A DNA stretch of 64,000 nt from UBA10103 sp964437185 (GTDB lineage Bacteria; Patescibacteriota; Minisyncoccia; Phycocordibacterales; UBA2100): assembly GCA_964437185.1 (NCBI GenBank), contig CAYTFU010000003.1, forward strand, positions 39,540-103,539, read 5' to 3'. The position numbers were made by a program, and so were the translations under genes. Below, in pieces: positions 39,560 to 49,022 of this stretch; position 1 is the stretch's first letter; each line of letters begins with the position of its first letter. The notes beneath the pieces were generated by a model. The model searched no databases. It was not told the origin of the DNA and saw only the letters and a program-made list of their open reading frames with translations.

Positions 39560-41221
39560 TTACATGTCATCCCCCATTCCCATGCCACCTCCCATACCTC
39601 CACCCCCAGGGGCAGCTTTTTTGTCCTCTGGAATGTCGGCGACAGCAGCCTCCGTGGTGAGCAAGACCGCAGCAGCAGACGCGGCGTTTTCTACACAACT
39701 TCGTGTGACCTTCACCGGATCGAGAATGCCCGCCTCGTACATATCGACGATGGATTCCTCCTCAGATTCGGCGGCGGCGTTGAAGCCGAAGTTGCCGCCC
39801 TTCTTCACAACATCTTTTAGCACAACAGCACCGTCCTCTCGCCCGGCATTTTTTGCAATCTGCAGAAGTGGGGCGGAGAGCGCCGTCACGAGGATTCGGT
39901 ACCCGACCGAGTATTCATCGTGCGCGTTTTCGTCAATCTTTTTAGCGAGTTTGGCTCCCACCTTTGCGAGCGCAGATCCTCCACCCGTAACGATTCCCTC
40001 GGCGATCGCGGCCTTCGTCGCATTGACGGCGTCTTCGATTTTGTCTTTCAAGTATTTCATCTCTGTCTCTGTAGCAGCACCTACGCGGATTACCGCTACA
40101 CCACCCGAGAGCTTCGCGATGCGCTCCTGAAGCTTTTCTTTGTCAAACTTCGAATCGCTGTTTTCAGCGAGTGTGCGAAGCTGAGCGACGCGATCCTCGA
40201 TCTCGGATTTCTTACCCTTACCACCGACGATCACCGTCGATTCCTTGGTGGCCACCACGCGCTGCGCGCGGCCGAGCATTCCCAAATCGGCGTTTTCAAG
40301 CTTGATGCCGAGGTCTTCGGAAATTACTGTGCCGCCGACGGTGATCGCAATATCAGCGAGCATCTCTTTCTTGCGATCGCCATAGCCGGGCGCCTTCACT
40401 GCGAGCACGTTGAACGCACCGCGGAGCTTGTTGACCACAAACGTCGCGAGCGCCTCGCCATCCACGTCATCCGCAATGATGACGAGATCCTTCTTGCCCG
40501 TCTGCGCGACTTTCTCAAGAAGCGGGAGAATGTCCTTAATAGTGGAAATCTTTTTGTCGGTAATAAGAATCGGCGCATCCTTCACTTCCGCTTCCATGCG
40601 CTCCGCATTCGTCACCATGTAGGCCGACACGTAACCCTTGTCGAATTCCATTCCCTCGACGAAATCAGACTCGATACCAAATGAGTGAGATTCCTCTACC
40701 GTCACCACGCCGTCCTTCCCTACTTTTTCCACAATGTCTGCGATCGTCTTTCCAAGTTCTTCGGATTCTGCAGAAATCGTCGCCACCTGTCGCACGTCAT
40801 TCTTTCCCTTCACTTCACGTGACATTTTTTTGAGTTCATCTACTGCGTCTTTCGCAGCGGCTTCGATGCCGCGTCGCACCATCATGCCGTTCGCGCCGAG
40901 CGCAGTGCGCTTCAGACCCTCGTGAATGATCGCCTGCGTGAGCACCACTGCGGTCGTCGTGCCATCACCCGCTTTATCGTTGGTCTTGGTAGCCACTTCC
41001 TTCACGATCGACGCACCCATGTCTTCAAACTTATCAGCGAGTGTGATTTCTTTTGCAATAGACACGCCGTCGTTGGTAATCGTCGGGCCTCCCCACGATT
41101 TCGAGAGCGCGACGTTGCGACCCTTGGGCCCGAGCGTCACGCGCACCGCGCCCGCGACCACATCGACACCACGCTTTAGCGCGGATCGGAGGTCTTGGTC
41201 AAAAATAACTTGTTTTGCCAT
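39560..41221 (-). CDS. groEL: Chaperonin GroEL
   Basis: The 553-residue protein is full length and conserved: KQVIFDQDLRSALKRGVDVVAGAVRVTLGPKGRNV, the ATP site GDGTTTAVVL, the apical domain, and the Gly/Met-rich tail GGGMGGGMGMGDDM. With GroES it folds proteins. It lies 45 bp after groES on the same strand. No CIRCE element was seen upstream. Confidence 0.98.
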   Translation of the reverse strand: MAKQVIFDQDLRSALKRGVDVVAGAVRVTLGPKGRNVALSKSWGGPTITNDGVSIAKEITLADKFEDMGASIVKEVATKTNDKAGDGTTTAVVLTQAIIHEGLKRTALGANGMMVRRGIEAAAKDAVDELKKMSREVKGKNDVRQVATISAESEELGKTIADIVEKVGKDGVVTVEESHSFGIESDFVEGMEFDKGYVSAYMVTNAERMEAEVKDAPILITDKKISTIKDILPLLEKVAQTGKKDLVIIADDVDGEALATFVVNKLRGAFNVLAVKAPGYGDRKKEMLADIAITVGGTVISEDLGIKLENADLGMLGRAQRVVATKESTVIVGGKGKKSEIEDRVAQLRTLAENSDSKFDKEKLQERIAKLSGGVAVIRVGAATETEMKYLKDKIEDAVNATKAAIAEGIVTGGGSALAKVGAKLAKKIDENAHDEYSVGYRILVTALSAPLLQIAKNAGREDGAVVLKDVVKKGGNFGFNAAAESEEESIVDMYEAGILDPVKVTRSCVENAASAAAVLLTTEAAVADIPEDKKAAPGGGGMGGGMGMGDDM

Positions 41222-41266
41222 AGCAATAGTTTTTAGTTAGTAGTAAATAGTATGTAGTGAGTATGC

Positions 41267-41593
41267 CTACTTTATTACGGCGAGAATATCGCTCTCCTTT
41301 ACGAGGAAGAGCTCTTCATCCTTGTCGTCCGACGGAACCTCATTGTCCCACCCAGCGTTGAAGAACACTTTTGCTCCCACCTTCACTGTCATCGGGATAA
41401 GATCGCCCTCATCGCCAAAGCGCCCCGGCCCCACCGCGAGCACGACCCCGCGCTTCGACTTCTCCTTTTGCGCCGTGTCTGGAATGATAATTCCCGACGG
41501 CGACTTCGTATCAGCATTTTCGTCTCGCTGCACGAGCACTCGGTCTCCGAGCGGCTGGATAGTAATTTTGGAACCTTTCGTATCTTTACTCAT
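41267..41593 (-). CDS. groES: Co-chaperonin GroES
   Basis: In the 108-residue protein, ITIQPLGDRVLVQRDE, the mobile-loop region TKSPSGIIIPDTAQKEKSKRGVVLAVGPG and the dome and C-terminal strands (VFFNAGWDNEVPSD, FLVKESDILAVIK) match GroES. It is capped by about 10 extra N-terminal residues (MSKDTKGSK). An in-frame ATG five codons earlier is also possible. Confidence 0.96.
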   Translation of the reverse strand: MSKDTKGSKITIQPLGDRVLVQRDENADTKSPSGIIIPDTAQKEKSKRGVVLAVGPGRFGDEGDLIPMTVKVGAKVFFNAGWDNEVPSDDKDEELFLVKESDILAVIK

Positions 41594-41804
41594 AGATAAG
41601 ATATTCATTAAACCAATAAATGTATGTACGCCGATTGCTCGACGAGGACTGCGAAATGATCGGCTAAAGCGTTGCCTGGACATTCGCAATCCAGAGGGGT
41701 CAAATATACCCGAATCGCCATCCCCTCACAACTTGACGCAATTGCTCCGACGACGTCTCGTACAAAAACTTGCTGTAGGAAATATTTGTGCTACACTTTC
41801 GTCA

Positions 41805-42038
41805 ATGGTTTGGCTCCAGCAGATGTTGCCCTTCGTGCAAATTGGGTTGTCGATTCTCCTCATCGTCACCATCCTTTTGCAGCGCACGGGTGCATCGCTC
41901 GGTGGTGCGTTTGGGGCCGATAACTTTAGTTCTGGTTTTCATACCCGCCGTGGATTGGAAAAGACCCTCTTCCACACGACGATTGTGCTTGGTATACTGT
42001 TTGCGATTTCGGCATTGGTCAATCTTGTTATTAGTTAA
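41805..42038 (+). CDS. secG: Preprotein translocase subunit SecG
   Basis: The 77-residue protein has two membrane helices (about 5-27 and 55-75) joined by LLQRTGASLGGAFGADNFSSGFHTRRGLEK, the SecG loop pattern. It assists SecYE-mediated export. TACACT preceded by TGC (41792-41797) ends seven bases before the ATG, so the start and a leaderless mRNA are well supported. Confidence 0.9.
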   Translation: MVWLQQMLPFVQIGLSILLIVTILLQRTGASLGGAFGADNFSSGFHTRRGLEKTLFHTTIVLGILFAISALVNLVIS

Positions 42039-42098
42039 ACATTCCTGACGTTTCGTACGTCGGAAGGGGCATCTGCCTCAATATGCGCACAAAGCGCT

Positions 42099-43889
42099 AT
42101 GGATTTTCATTCTTACTTCGAAAAGCTGACACAGCCGCGAACCATCCTCCGACTCTCCACTCTTGAGGACATGTTGCGAGCCTTCACGCCGGGAGAACGC
42201 CTTGCGTTGTACGCACTTACCATAGTCCTCGGAGCCTCGGCGATCGGCCTCTTGATCGGGCTCAACAGCGCAGTATCGGTCCGCATGCCGACCTACGGAG
42301 GCGCGTTTACCGAAGGGCGCGTCGGATCTGCGCGCTTTATTAATCCGATTCTTGCAATTTCTCAATCAGACGAGGATTTATCCGAGCTCATATATTCCGG
42401 ACTCACGCGAATTCACCCGGACGGAAGACTCATCATGGACATTGCGCAAAGTTACGAAATTTCCCCAGACGGCACCATGTATACATTTAAAATCAAACCG
42501 GACGCCGCTTTTCATGACAAGTCACCGGTGACCGCCGCCGACGTCATGTTTACGGTGGACGCGGCAAAGAATGCCGCGTTGCGATCTCCCCGCAGGGCGG
42601 ATTGGGAAGGAGTAGAAGTATCTTCCCCCGATCCGCTCACCGTCGTGTTCAAATTACCGCGCCCCTACACGCCATTTATAGAAAATACTTCGCTCGGGAT
42701 TTTGCCGAAACACATTTGGGCAAATGTCTCTCCCGAAGATTTTCCCTTTAATCCTGCAAACACCCGCCCCATTGGCAGCGGACCATACCGAATCGTGCGG
42801 ACAGAATTCGACGCGACGGGGGCAGCGACGCGCTACGATCTCGCGCCATTTTCGCGCTTCGCGCTTGGTAAACCATTTCTCAAACGCATGACGTTTATTT
42901 TCTATCCCAATCAAACCGCCCTAATCGAAGCCCTCAACGAGGGAGAAATTGACGCCGTTGCGGGCGTTGCACCACACGATCTCGGTATGGTCACGCGCAC
43001 CGACATGATGGTCGCCCGTGTCGCCCTGCCGCGCGTCTTTGGCGTTTTTTTCAACCAAAATCATGCGCCGGTTCTCGCCGACCAAGCTGTCCGAGAGGCA
43101 CTTCTTGCGTCCGTCGACAAGCAGGAGATCATCCGTTCGGTTCTCGGCGGATACGGGGTCGCGCTCGACGGAGCAGTTCCACCGGGCGCAACAGGTACCC
43201 ATGCGCCGGCGGTACCCGAGCCCTTCGTGAACAATGTGTCGACCAGCACCGAAGCGGAGCTCCGCGCTGCGCTCGTCGACTCGGCGCGTTCAATCCTTAT
43301 CCGCGGCGGATGGACCTTCGACGAAGCGGCGGGTGTTTGGAAAAAGAAGAAACTTGAATTATCGTTTTCGCTCGCAACAGCAGACGAACCAGAGCTCGTT
43401 GCAACCGTCAACGCGGTAGCGAAATACTGGCGCGCCGCAGGGATCAAAGTGGCGGTGCAGATTTATCCGCTCTCCGAACTCAACACCAACGTCATTCGTC
43501 CGCGCTCATACGACGCGATCCTTTTTGGAGAAGTGGTTGGACGCACAGCAGATCTGTTTGCGTTTTGGCATTCTTCTCAACGCAACGACCCGGGTCTCAA
43601 TCTTGCGCTCTACGCAAACTCAAAAGTGGATGGGCTCCTTGCGCAAGCTCGCGCAACGACAGAAAGAAAAGCACGCGAAGCCTTGTATGTGCAATTTGAC
43701 AACGAGATTGCAAAAGACAATCCTGGTGTGTTTCTGTACGCGCCCGAATTTATTTACCTTGTTCCACAGTCAGTGCACGGCATTAAGCTTGGCGCACTCT
43801 CGACCCCGTCGGAACGATACCAGAACGCATACGAATGGTACGCCGATACGGAAAACGTGTGGAGTATTTTTACTAGTTCGAACAATTAA
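42099..43889 (+). CDS. Peptide/oligopeptide-binding protein (SBP family 5)
   Basis: The 596-residue protein has a cytoplasmic start of about 35 residues and a membrane anchor (about 38-62). The SBP_bac_5 domain contains ESxxLxxxIYSGLTRIHPDG, VTAADVMFTVDAAKNAA, LPRPYTPFIEN, NTRPIGSGPYRI and AVREALLASVDKQEIIRSVLGG. Such proteins deliver peptides to ABC importers, but no permease or ATPase gene is adjacent. The anchor replaces the usual lipoprotein signal. It lies 24 bp before the RNase J gene and may be co-transcribed with it. Confidence 0.92.
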   Translation: MDFHSYFEKLTQPRTILRLSTLEDMLRAFTPGERLALYALTIVLGASAIGLLIGLNSAVSVRMPTYGGAFTEGRVGSARFINPILAISQSDEDLSELIYSGLTRIHPDGRLIMDIAQSYEISPDGTMYTFKIKPDAAFHDKSPVTAADVMFTVDAAKNAALRSPRRADWEGVEVSSPDPLTVVFKLPRPYTPFIENTSLGILPKHIWANVSPEDFPFNPANTRPIGSGPYRIVRTEFDATGAATRYDLAPFSRFALGKPFLKRMTFIFYPNQTALIEALNEGEIDAVAGVAPHDLGMVTRTDMMVARVALPRVFGVFFNQNHAPVLADQAVREALLASVDKQEIIRSVLGGYGVALDGAVPPGATGTHAPAVPEPFVNNVSTSTEAELRAALVDSARSILIRGGWTFDEAAGVWKKKKLELSFSLATADEPELVATVNAVAKYWRAAGIKVAVQIYPLSELNTNVIRPRSYDAILFGEVVGRTADLFAFWHSSQRNDPGLNLALYANSKVDGLLAQARATTERKAREALYVQFDNEIAKDNPGVFLYAPEFIYLVPQSVHGIKLGALSTPSERYQNAYEWYADTENVWSIFTSSNN

Positions 43890-43913
43890 AAAATTATAAA
43901 TCTCAGAAAATCT

Positions 43914-45821
43914 ATGAACCCCGACAGCAATCTTAATCCATCGACACATCCTCGCGCAGCGTCTCCGCGGCCAAGCGCGCCGCAGCACGCACGGCCAAGT
44001 GGCCGACCTCCGCAGCCCCAGCGCACGGGCCGGCCAGGAGGGGCGCGCCGCTTTGGACGCCCGAGCCACCCCCCGCGGCGCGGAAAAGCGCGGGTAGAAC
44101 ACCAACAGCCGACCGCCCGCAAGCAGGCAACAGCACCAATACCTGCACCCGCCGCTGATACCGTGCGCATTATTCCTCTCGGCGGCGTAGAAGAAATCGG
44201 ACGCAACATGACGGCCGTCGAATACGGGAACGACATCTTTATTCTCGACTGCGGCTTCGCTTTTAGCGAAGAAGATACACCAGGCATCGACTACATCTTG
44301 CCTAATACCGGCTATCTCGAAGAACGTCGCGACAAAATACGCGGTCTCCTCATTTCGCACGGCCACCTCGACCACATCGGCGGCATCCCCTACATCATCG
44401 ACCGCATCGGCAATCCGATCGTCTACACGCGCAAACTGACGGGTATGATGATCAAAAAGCGACAGGAGGAATTTGCGCAAACCGCGCCCGTGCAAATACG
44501 CGAAGTTGAACGCGACGAAGTGATCAAGCTCGGCGCAGCGACAATTCGATTCTTCGGCGTTACACACACCGTCCCCGATTCCATGGGTATCATTATCGAG
44601 ACGCCCTACGGCGATGTGGTGTTCACGGGCGACATCAAGCTCAACCACCAAGATGGAATTCCGTCTGACGAAGAAAAACGCGAGTTTGGCATCTTTAAGG
44701 ATCGCAAGGTACTCGCTCTCCTCATGGACTCGACCAACGTTTGGCAGCCCGGATTCTCAATCCCTGAGGCCACCGTGTATAAAACGCTTGAGAAAGTGAT
44801 CAGCGAAACAAAAGGCCGCCTCATCATCGCGATGTTTGCTTCGCACTTGGAGCGCCTCATCCGCGTGGTTCACTTCGCCGAACAGTATGGAAAAAAGATT
44901 GTCATCGACGGCCGCTCCATGCGCACCAACATCGAGATTGCGCGCGAAATCGGACTCATCAAGTACAAAGACGACACGGTGATCGCGGTCGAAAACATCA
45001 CTCAGTATCCGCCTGAGCGCATCATCATTCTCGCCACGGGAGCGCAGGGCGACGAATTCGCTTCACTCGCGCGCATCGGCAACAAAACACACAAGTACAT
45101 TCGATTGCAGCCAACTGACACGGTGGTGCTCTCTTCCTCAGTAATTCCGGGCAACGAACGCGCGGTGCAAAAACTCAAAGACAATCTTTCGAGGCAAGGC
45201 GCACATATCATTACCTACCACGCCTCCGACGTGCACGCCTCCGGCCACGGCAACCGCGAAGAGGCCGCATGGATCCACACTCAGATCAAGCCAAAATTCT
45301 TCATCCCGGTTCACGGCTATCACTACATGCTGCGTGTTCACGGCGACCTCGCCGTGCAGATGGGCGTGCAACCAGAGAACGTCGTGATTCCCGACAACGG
45401 TACGATCGTCGACATCAAAGCGGGAGAAAAAGCCATCCGTCATACGGCAAAGGCACCCGCGGAGCTCCGCGTAGTGGAGGGGCAAACGGTATCCGAACTT
45501 TCTGATGTGCTCATGCGCGATCGCAAGGCGCTTGGGCAGGAAGGATTCTGCGTCGTCGTCGCCACCGTAGATCGCCGCACGGGCAAGCTTCACAAATCAC
45601 CAGACATCATCTCTCGCGGATTCGTCTACCTGCGTGACAACAAGGATCTCATGGATCAGACGCGCCTCATCATTCGCAAATCGGTAGAAACATCGCTCCG
45701 CAATCCCCGCTCGGCCGACCTCGACGTCGCCCGCGAAGACCTCGCCGACTCCGTCGCGCAGTTCCTCCTCCAGCGCACTATGAAAAGGCCGATTGTGATT
45801 CCAGTAATCGTGTCGATCTAA
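43914..45821 (+). CDS. rnj: Ribonuclease J
   Basis: The 635-residue protein has a Pro/Arg/Gln-rich disordered start of about 80 residues. The metallo-beta-lactamase domain (PLGGVEEIGRNMTAVEY, SHGHLDHIGGIPYI, VFTGDIKLN) and the beta-CASP domain (DSTNVWQPGFSIPE, FASHLERLIRVVHFA, HASGHGNREEAAWIHTQIKPKFFIPVHGYHYML) follow, then the C-terminal RNase J domain. It acts as a 5'-3' exo- and endonuclease in mRNA decay and RNA maturation. Confidence 0.96.
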   Translation: MNPDSNLNPSTHPRAASPRPSAPQHARPSGRPPQPQRTGRPGGARRFGRPSHPPRRGKARVEHQQPTARKQATAPIPAPAADTVRIIPLGGVEEIGRNMTAVEYGNDIFILDCGFAFSEEDTPGIDYILPNTGYLEERRDKIRGLLISHGHLDHIGGIPYIIDRIGNPIVYTRKLTGMMIKKRQEEFAQTAPVQIREVERDEVIKLGAATIRFFGVTHTVPDSMGIIIETPYGDVVFTGDIKLNHQDGIPSDEEKREFGIFKDRKVLALLMDSTNVWQPGFSIPEATVYKTLEKVISETKGRLIIAMFASHLERLIRVVHFAEQYGKKIVIDGRSMRTNIEIAREIGLIKYKDDTVIAVENITQYPPERIIILATGAQGDEFASLARIGNKTHKYIRLQPTDTVVLSSSVIPGNERAVQKLKDNLSRQGAHIITYHASDVHASGHGNREEAAWIHTQIKPKFFIPVHGYHYMLRVHGDLAVQMGVQPENVVIPDNGTIVDIKAGEKAIRHTAKAPAELRVVEGQTVSELSDVLMRDRKALGQEGFCVVVATVDRRTGKLHKSPDIISRGFVYLRDNKDLMDQTRLIIRKSVETSLRNPRSADLDVAREDLADSVAQFLLQRTMKRPIVIPVIVSI

Positions 45822-45825
45822 AAAC

Positions 45826-45854
45826 TTGCTCAAAGTCTTCGTTTGTGGTATCAA
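45826..45854 (+). promoter_or_regulatory. Promoter of a short transcription unit after rnj
   Basis: TTGCTC (45826-45831), a 17-bp spacer and TATCAA (45849-45854). Confidence 0.5.
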
Positions 45855-45881
45855 CCTTGTGCACGAAAGGAAGGAAAACCA

Positions 45882-45980
45882 ATGTCGATGCACAGCTCTT
45901 TACGCGGGAGAAAATCGCGGCGAGAACGGGCCCACCCGGGCCAACTACAGGGATCAGCGAGAAAAAACGGAATCGGATAG
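45882..45980 (+). CDS. Possible 32-residue basic peptide; frame uncertain
   Basis: AAGGAAGGA lies about six bases before this ATG. The frame gives 32 codons rich in Arg, Ser and Gly. A second, better-looking frame (45845-46081) ends just before the terminator at 46089 but has no start codon after the likely transcription start. The unit may therefore hold a frameshifted gene. Promoter, Shine-Dalgarno sequence and terminator together say that something is transcribed here. Confidence 0.3.
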   Translation: MSMHSSLRGRKSRRERAHPGQLQGSARKNGIG

Positions 45981-46088
45981 CCGCCCACCACAGTCCGGCA
46001 CCAAACGGATGGTCAGAGTCCGAACCTGTGACCATCAGGGATTCGACTCCAGAAGGGTGGTTCGTAAGTACCTTGCTGTGAGTTGTGT

Positions 46089-46127
46089 GGCGGGGTTCTA
46101 TCGTTGAACCCCGCCGCAACGCTTTTT
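46089..46127 (+). terminator. Strong intrinsic terminator
   Basis: GGCGGGGTTC and GAACCCCGCC form a perfect 10-bp stem around TATCGTT, followed by GCAACGCTTTTT. Confidence 0.88.
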
Positions 46128-46953
46128 ATGCAATCTTCCACTTCCCTTTTTTCTTCACAACCAACCCATCCCGCTCCAACCCTTCGATCGCCGATTTGAA
46201 TCTGCTGTCCGTCGCGATGAGATGACATCTCATCGCACTTTCGGCCTGAGGACCAAAGTGTAACGCGCGCAAGATTGCGCCGCGGACTTGGCGGAGAGAG
46301 CCTTCAAACTTAGATTGCTTTACATGGTGCGCGCTTTTGCGGGCTGGATTTTTGTAAAGTTTTTTGATATACACTCCATAATCCATCAGTGCCCAATGCC
46401 ATTCTCTTGATCCGCCAATGGACGGATGCCCCCTAGATGCCTTTTCCGCATATCTTATTATTCTACGGTCGTATACTAATAAGATACGGGAAAAGAAGTG
46501 GTGGATGAAGGCGGCGCGTATGTTTGTTTCGATAAGGACGTCAAATTCGTTGAATGCAAACACTCGAACAGCACCTGCGGTGTAATCCCCGATTCCGGGT
46601 AGTGCCTTGAGGTGCGCTTTATCCTTGGGCACTATGCCGTTGTATTTTTCTACAATTACTTTCGCGGCATCATGCAGATACTTGCCCCTCCTGTTGTATC
46701 CGAGCCCACTCCAGATTTTTAGTACGTCGGCCAATTTTGCGCGGGCCAACTTTCTTACCGTCGGAAACACCTTCAAAAACTTCTCATACTTCTCCTGCAC
46801 CCTCGACACTTGCGTCTGTTGCAACATCACCTCCGACACAAGAATTCGATACGGATCCTTAGTCTTTCGCCACGGCAAATCATGCCGCCCGTTTTTTCTC
46901 CAATACTTCCAGACCGTTGTTCTGAATGCGCGCATACGCGCATTAGAGTTCAT
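46126..46953 (-). CDS. mutY: MutY-like adenine glycosylase without iron-sulfur cysteines
   Basis: The 275-residue protein has DLPWR, SEVMLQQTQVSRV (catalytic Glu41) and the helix-hairpin-helix LKALPGIGDYTAGAV. At the catalytic Asp position Glu142 occurs (VLIETNIR). The four-cysteine [4Fe-4S] loop that normally follows ALMDxG is absent (here ALMDYGVYIKKLYKNPARKS), and no NUDIX-like domain follows. Instead there is a winged-helix-like end (RGAILRALHF, GLERDGLVVKKKGKWKIA). The only Cys is encoded by the inserted palindrome at 46214-46237. It should excise A opposite 8-oxoG if active. Confidence 0.8.
   Translation of the reverse strand: MNSNARMRAFRTTVWKYWRKNGRHDLPWRKTKDPYRILVSEVMLQQTQVSRVQEKYEKFLKVFPTVRKLARAKLADVLKIWSGLGYNRRGKYLHDAAKVIVEKYNGIVPKDKAHLKALPGIGDYTAGAVRVFAFNEFDVLIETNIRAAFIHHFFSRILLVYDRRIIRYAEKASRGHPSIGGSREWHWALMDYGVYIKKLYKNPARKSAHHVKQSKFEGSLRQVRGAILRALHFGPQAESAMRCHLIATDSRFKSAIEGLERDGLVVKKKGKWKIA
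46214..46237. repeat. Palindrome within mutY, shared with RNase P RNA
   Basis: Two 11-nt arms (GCGATGAGATG and complement) around one A, plus one further shared base, are identical to 26442-26465. In the gene it encodes MRCHLIA near residues 239-246. Confidence 0.85.
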
Positions 46954-47662
46954 ATACGACGTCCTTTCGCTCCACTACCACCTTCCAATTCGCGCGTTTT
47001 GCGTATCGATAGAGGTTTGCGTTGGGGTTGAAACAAATTGGCTTCGAGACGATTTCGAGAAACGATATGTCGGATTCTGTGTCGCCAACTCCGATGGAGT
47101 GCGCGAGCGAAAGCCCTTCCTTCTCCACCGCCCTGCGCACGATAGCCGCTTTGTTGAGAATTAAATGTTGATCCGTAATGTTGCCCGTAAAACATTCCTG
47201 CGGCCCGATCTCGTAGAGCATGCCGTATGTCTTATCAAATCCGAGTCGCGGGCAGAATTTGTCGAGCACGGTCTTCGGCGAGTGCGACACGGCGAGTAAG
47301 AAGTATCCGCGCTTTTTGAGATCGCGCAGCAAATCGCGTGTGTAACGATACACGCGTTTCCACTGTTCATCCACCACCTCCTGCGCAGTATCCGCGAGCT
47401 CGCTATAGTGCACGCCCTTAAGATGCTCAACGAAAGATTCGACCACTGCCCCTATATATTCATCATAATGCCCTTCGCGATTGAGCCAGCGCTCATACTC
47501 GTGCTCATAGACACGACGCGCCGAGACAGGAAAAATACGCCGCTCGATTAGGCGATTTACCACCTGAATCAACAGACTCGACCGAAAGATTGTCCCGTCG
47601 ACATCAAATATCGCCACCTTTCTCTTTTCACTTCGGGAACTACCCCCTTTAGCCGCACTCAT
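46943..47662 (-). CDS. HAD-IB family phosphatase
   Basis: The 239-residue protein has motif I AIFDVDGTIF, motif II LLAVSHSPKT, and motif III/IV from KAAIVRRAV to GVGDTESDISFLEIVSKPICFNPN. It resembles SerB-like HAD-IB phosphatases; the substrate is not readable. TAGTAT (47669-47674, minus) lies six bases before the ATG. The gene end overlaps mutY by 11 bp. Confidence 0.88.
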   Translation of the reverse strand: MSAAKGGSSRSEKRKVAIFDVDGTIFRSSLLIQVVNRLIERRIFPVSARRVYEHEYERWLNREGHYDEYIGAVVESFVEHLKGVHYSELADTAQEVVDEQWKRVYRYTRDLLRDLKKRGYFLLAVSHSPKTVLDKFCPRLGFDKTYGMLYEIGPQECFTGNITDQHLILNKAAIVRRAVEKEGLSLAHSIGVGDTESDISFLEIVSKPICFNPNANLYRYAKRANWKVVVERKDVVYEL

Positions 47663-47756
47663 GCCACCATACTACCCTCCCGCGACGAGAGGGCAATACG
47701 TACTCTCATATTGGTCGCATGTATCCAAACGATGCTCAATCTAGTATTCTTCTCGT

Positions 47757-49022
47757 GTGGTACGAAACCTCAAAGATAGACTGTATTTCCTCGTCGCCAG
47801 CTACTTCTGGTTTTTCGCCCGCATTCGCCTAGCGCACTGGAAGCCCCGCATCGTCGTCATCACAGGCTCAAATGGCAAGACGACCACCCTCGGTCTCATC
47901 GAGGCACAGCTTGGCCCCCTCGCGCGATACTCACACCACGCCAACAGCAGTTTTGGAATCCCTTTCGATATATTGGGACTTCGACGCACCACCCTTCGTC
48001 CAGCCGAATGGATCATTCTGGTTTTGAGTGCGCCTTTTGCGATTTGGAAAAAACCGTATCCAGAGAAGATCTACATTGTTGAAGCAGACTGCGATAGGCC
48101 GGGGGAAGGAATGTTTTTGAGCACGTTGCTCCAACCTGAGGTCGTCGTGTGGCTAAGCAGCGCACGCACGCACAGCAAGAATTTTGAAAAATCCGTCGCG
48201 CGAGGTCGTGCCCAGAACATCGAAGAAGCAATCGCGCGGGAGTTTGCACATTTCATAGAGCATGCGTCGCGGCAGGTAATCATCAATGCCGACAACTCGC
48301 TCATTGTGGGGCAGAGTGCGCGAGCCACAGCGGACGTGATTGAAATCCACGAGCGAGAACAACTCGAACACTACACCGTCTCAGACTCGGGCACCACTTT
48401 CACGCTAAATGGAATCACCTACGCGCTTCCGTATTTACTTCCGCGCGAGACGGTGTACGGCATCGCGGCATCGCTTAAGCTGGCCGCCTATTTGGATATA
48501 CGATCCAATGATTTTACTTCCTTCGCCATGCCGCCGGGCCGCAGCTCACTTTTTCGGGGTATACAAAGCACAACGATTGTGGACAGTTCCTACAACGCAA
48601 ACGTCGATTCTGTCGCGGCGATTCTTCACATGACGCGCGAACTTTCGGCAGAGAAAAAATGGGCGGTGATCGGCGACCTCACTGAGCAAGGCAAGCTCGA
48701 AAAAGAGGAGCACGAAAAGATCGCCCACCTTTTGCGTGAAGAAAAATTTGAAAAAATTATTATTGTCGGCCCGCGACTCGCTCGTTTCGCGCGCCCCATT
48801 CTCATGCAGCAGTCCGAGACTCCCGTTCTATCGTTCCAGAGTCCACGAGAAGCGCTGGATCACATTCAATCGACGCTCACCGGCGGCGAGATGTTGATCT
48901 TCAAGGGTGCGCGATTTCTCGAAGGAGTTATCGAGCACCTGCTCGCCGACCCCGCTGATCGCAATAAACTCTGTAGGCGGGAGGCGATCTGGCGTGCGCG
49001 CCGAAAACATTGGGGACTATGA
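47757..49022 (+). CDS. MurF-like Mur ligase
   Basis: The 421-residue protein has a hydrophobic N-terminal stretch (about 10-26), the ATP loop VVITGSNGKTTTLGLIE, and the central-domain EADCDRPGEGMFLS. The C-terminal ligase domain has VDSSYNANVDSVAAILHM, WAVIGDLTEQG and IFKGARFLEGVIE. The DSYNANP-like motif points to MurF, which joins D-Ala-D-Ala to the UDP-MurNAc-tripeptide. The N-terminal substrate domain is unusual, so a different acceptor is possible. The start is GTG. It overlaps the next gene by ATGA. Confidence 0.8.
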   Translation: MVRNLKDRLYFLVASYFWFFARIRLAHWKPRIVVITGSNGKTTTLGLIEAQLGPLARYSHHANSSFGIPFDILGLRRTTLRPAEWIILVLSAPFAIWKKPYPEKIYIVEADCDRPGEGMFLSTLLQPEVVVWLSSARTHSKNFEKSVARGRAQNIEEAIAREFAHFIEHASRQVIINADNSLIVGQSARATADVIEIHEREQLEHYTVSDSGTTFTLNGITYALPYLLPRETVYGIAASLKLAAYLDIRSNDFTSFAMPPGRSSLFRGIQSTTIVDSSYNANVDSVAAILHMTRELSAEKKWAVIGDLTEQGKLEKEEHEKIAHLLREEKFEKIIIVGPRLARFARPILMQQSETPVLSFQSPREALDHIQSTLTGGEMLIFKGARFLEGVIEHLLADPADRNKLCRREAIWRARRKHWGL

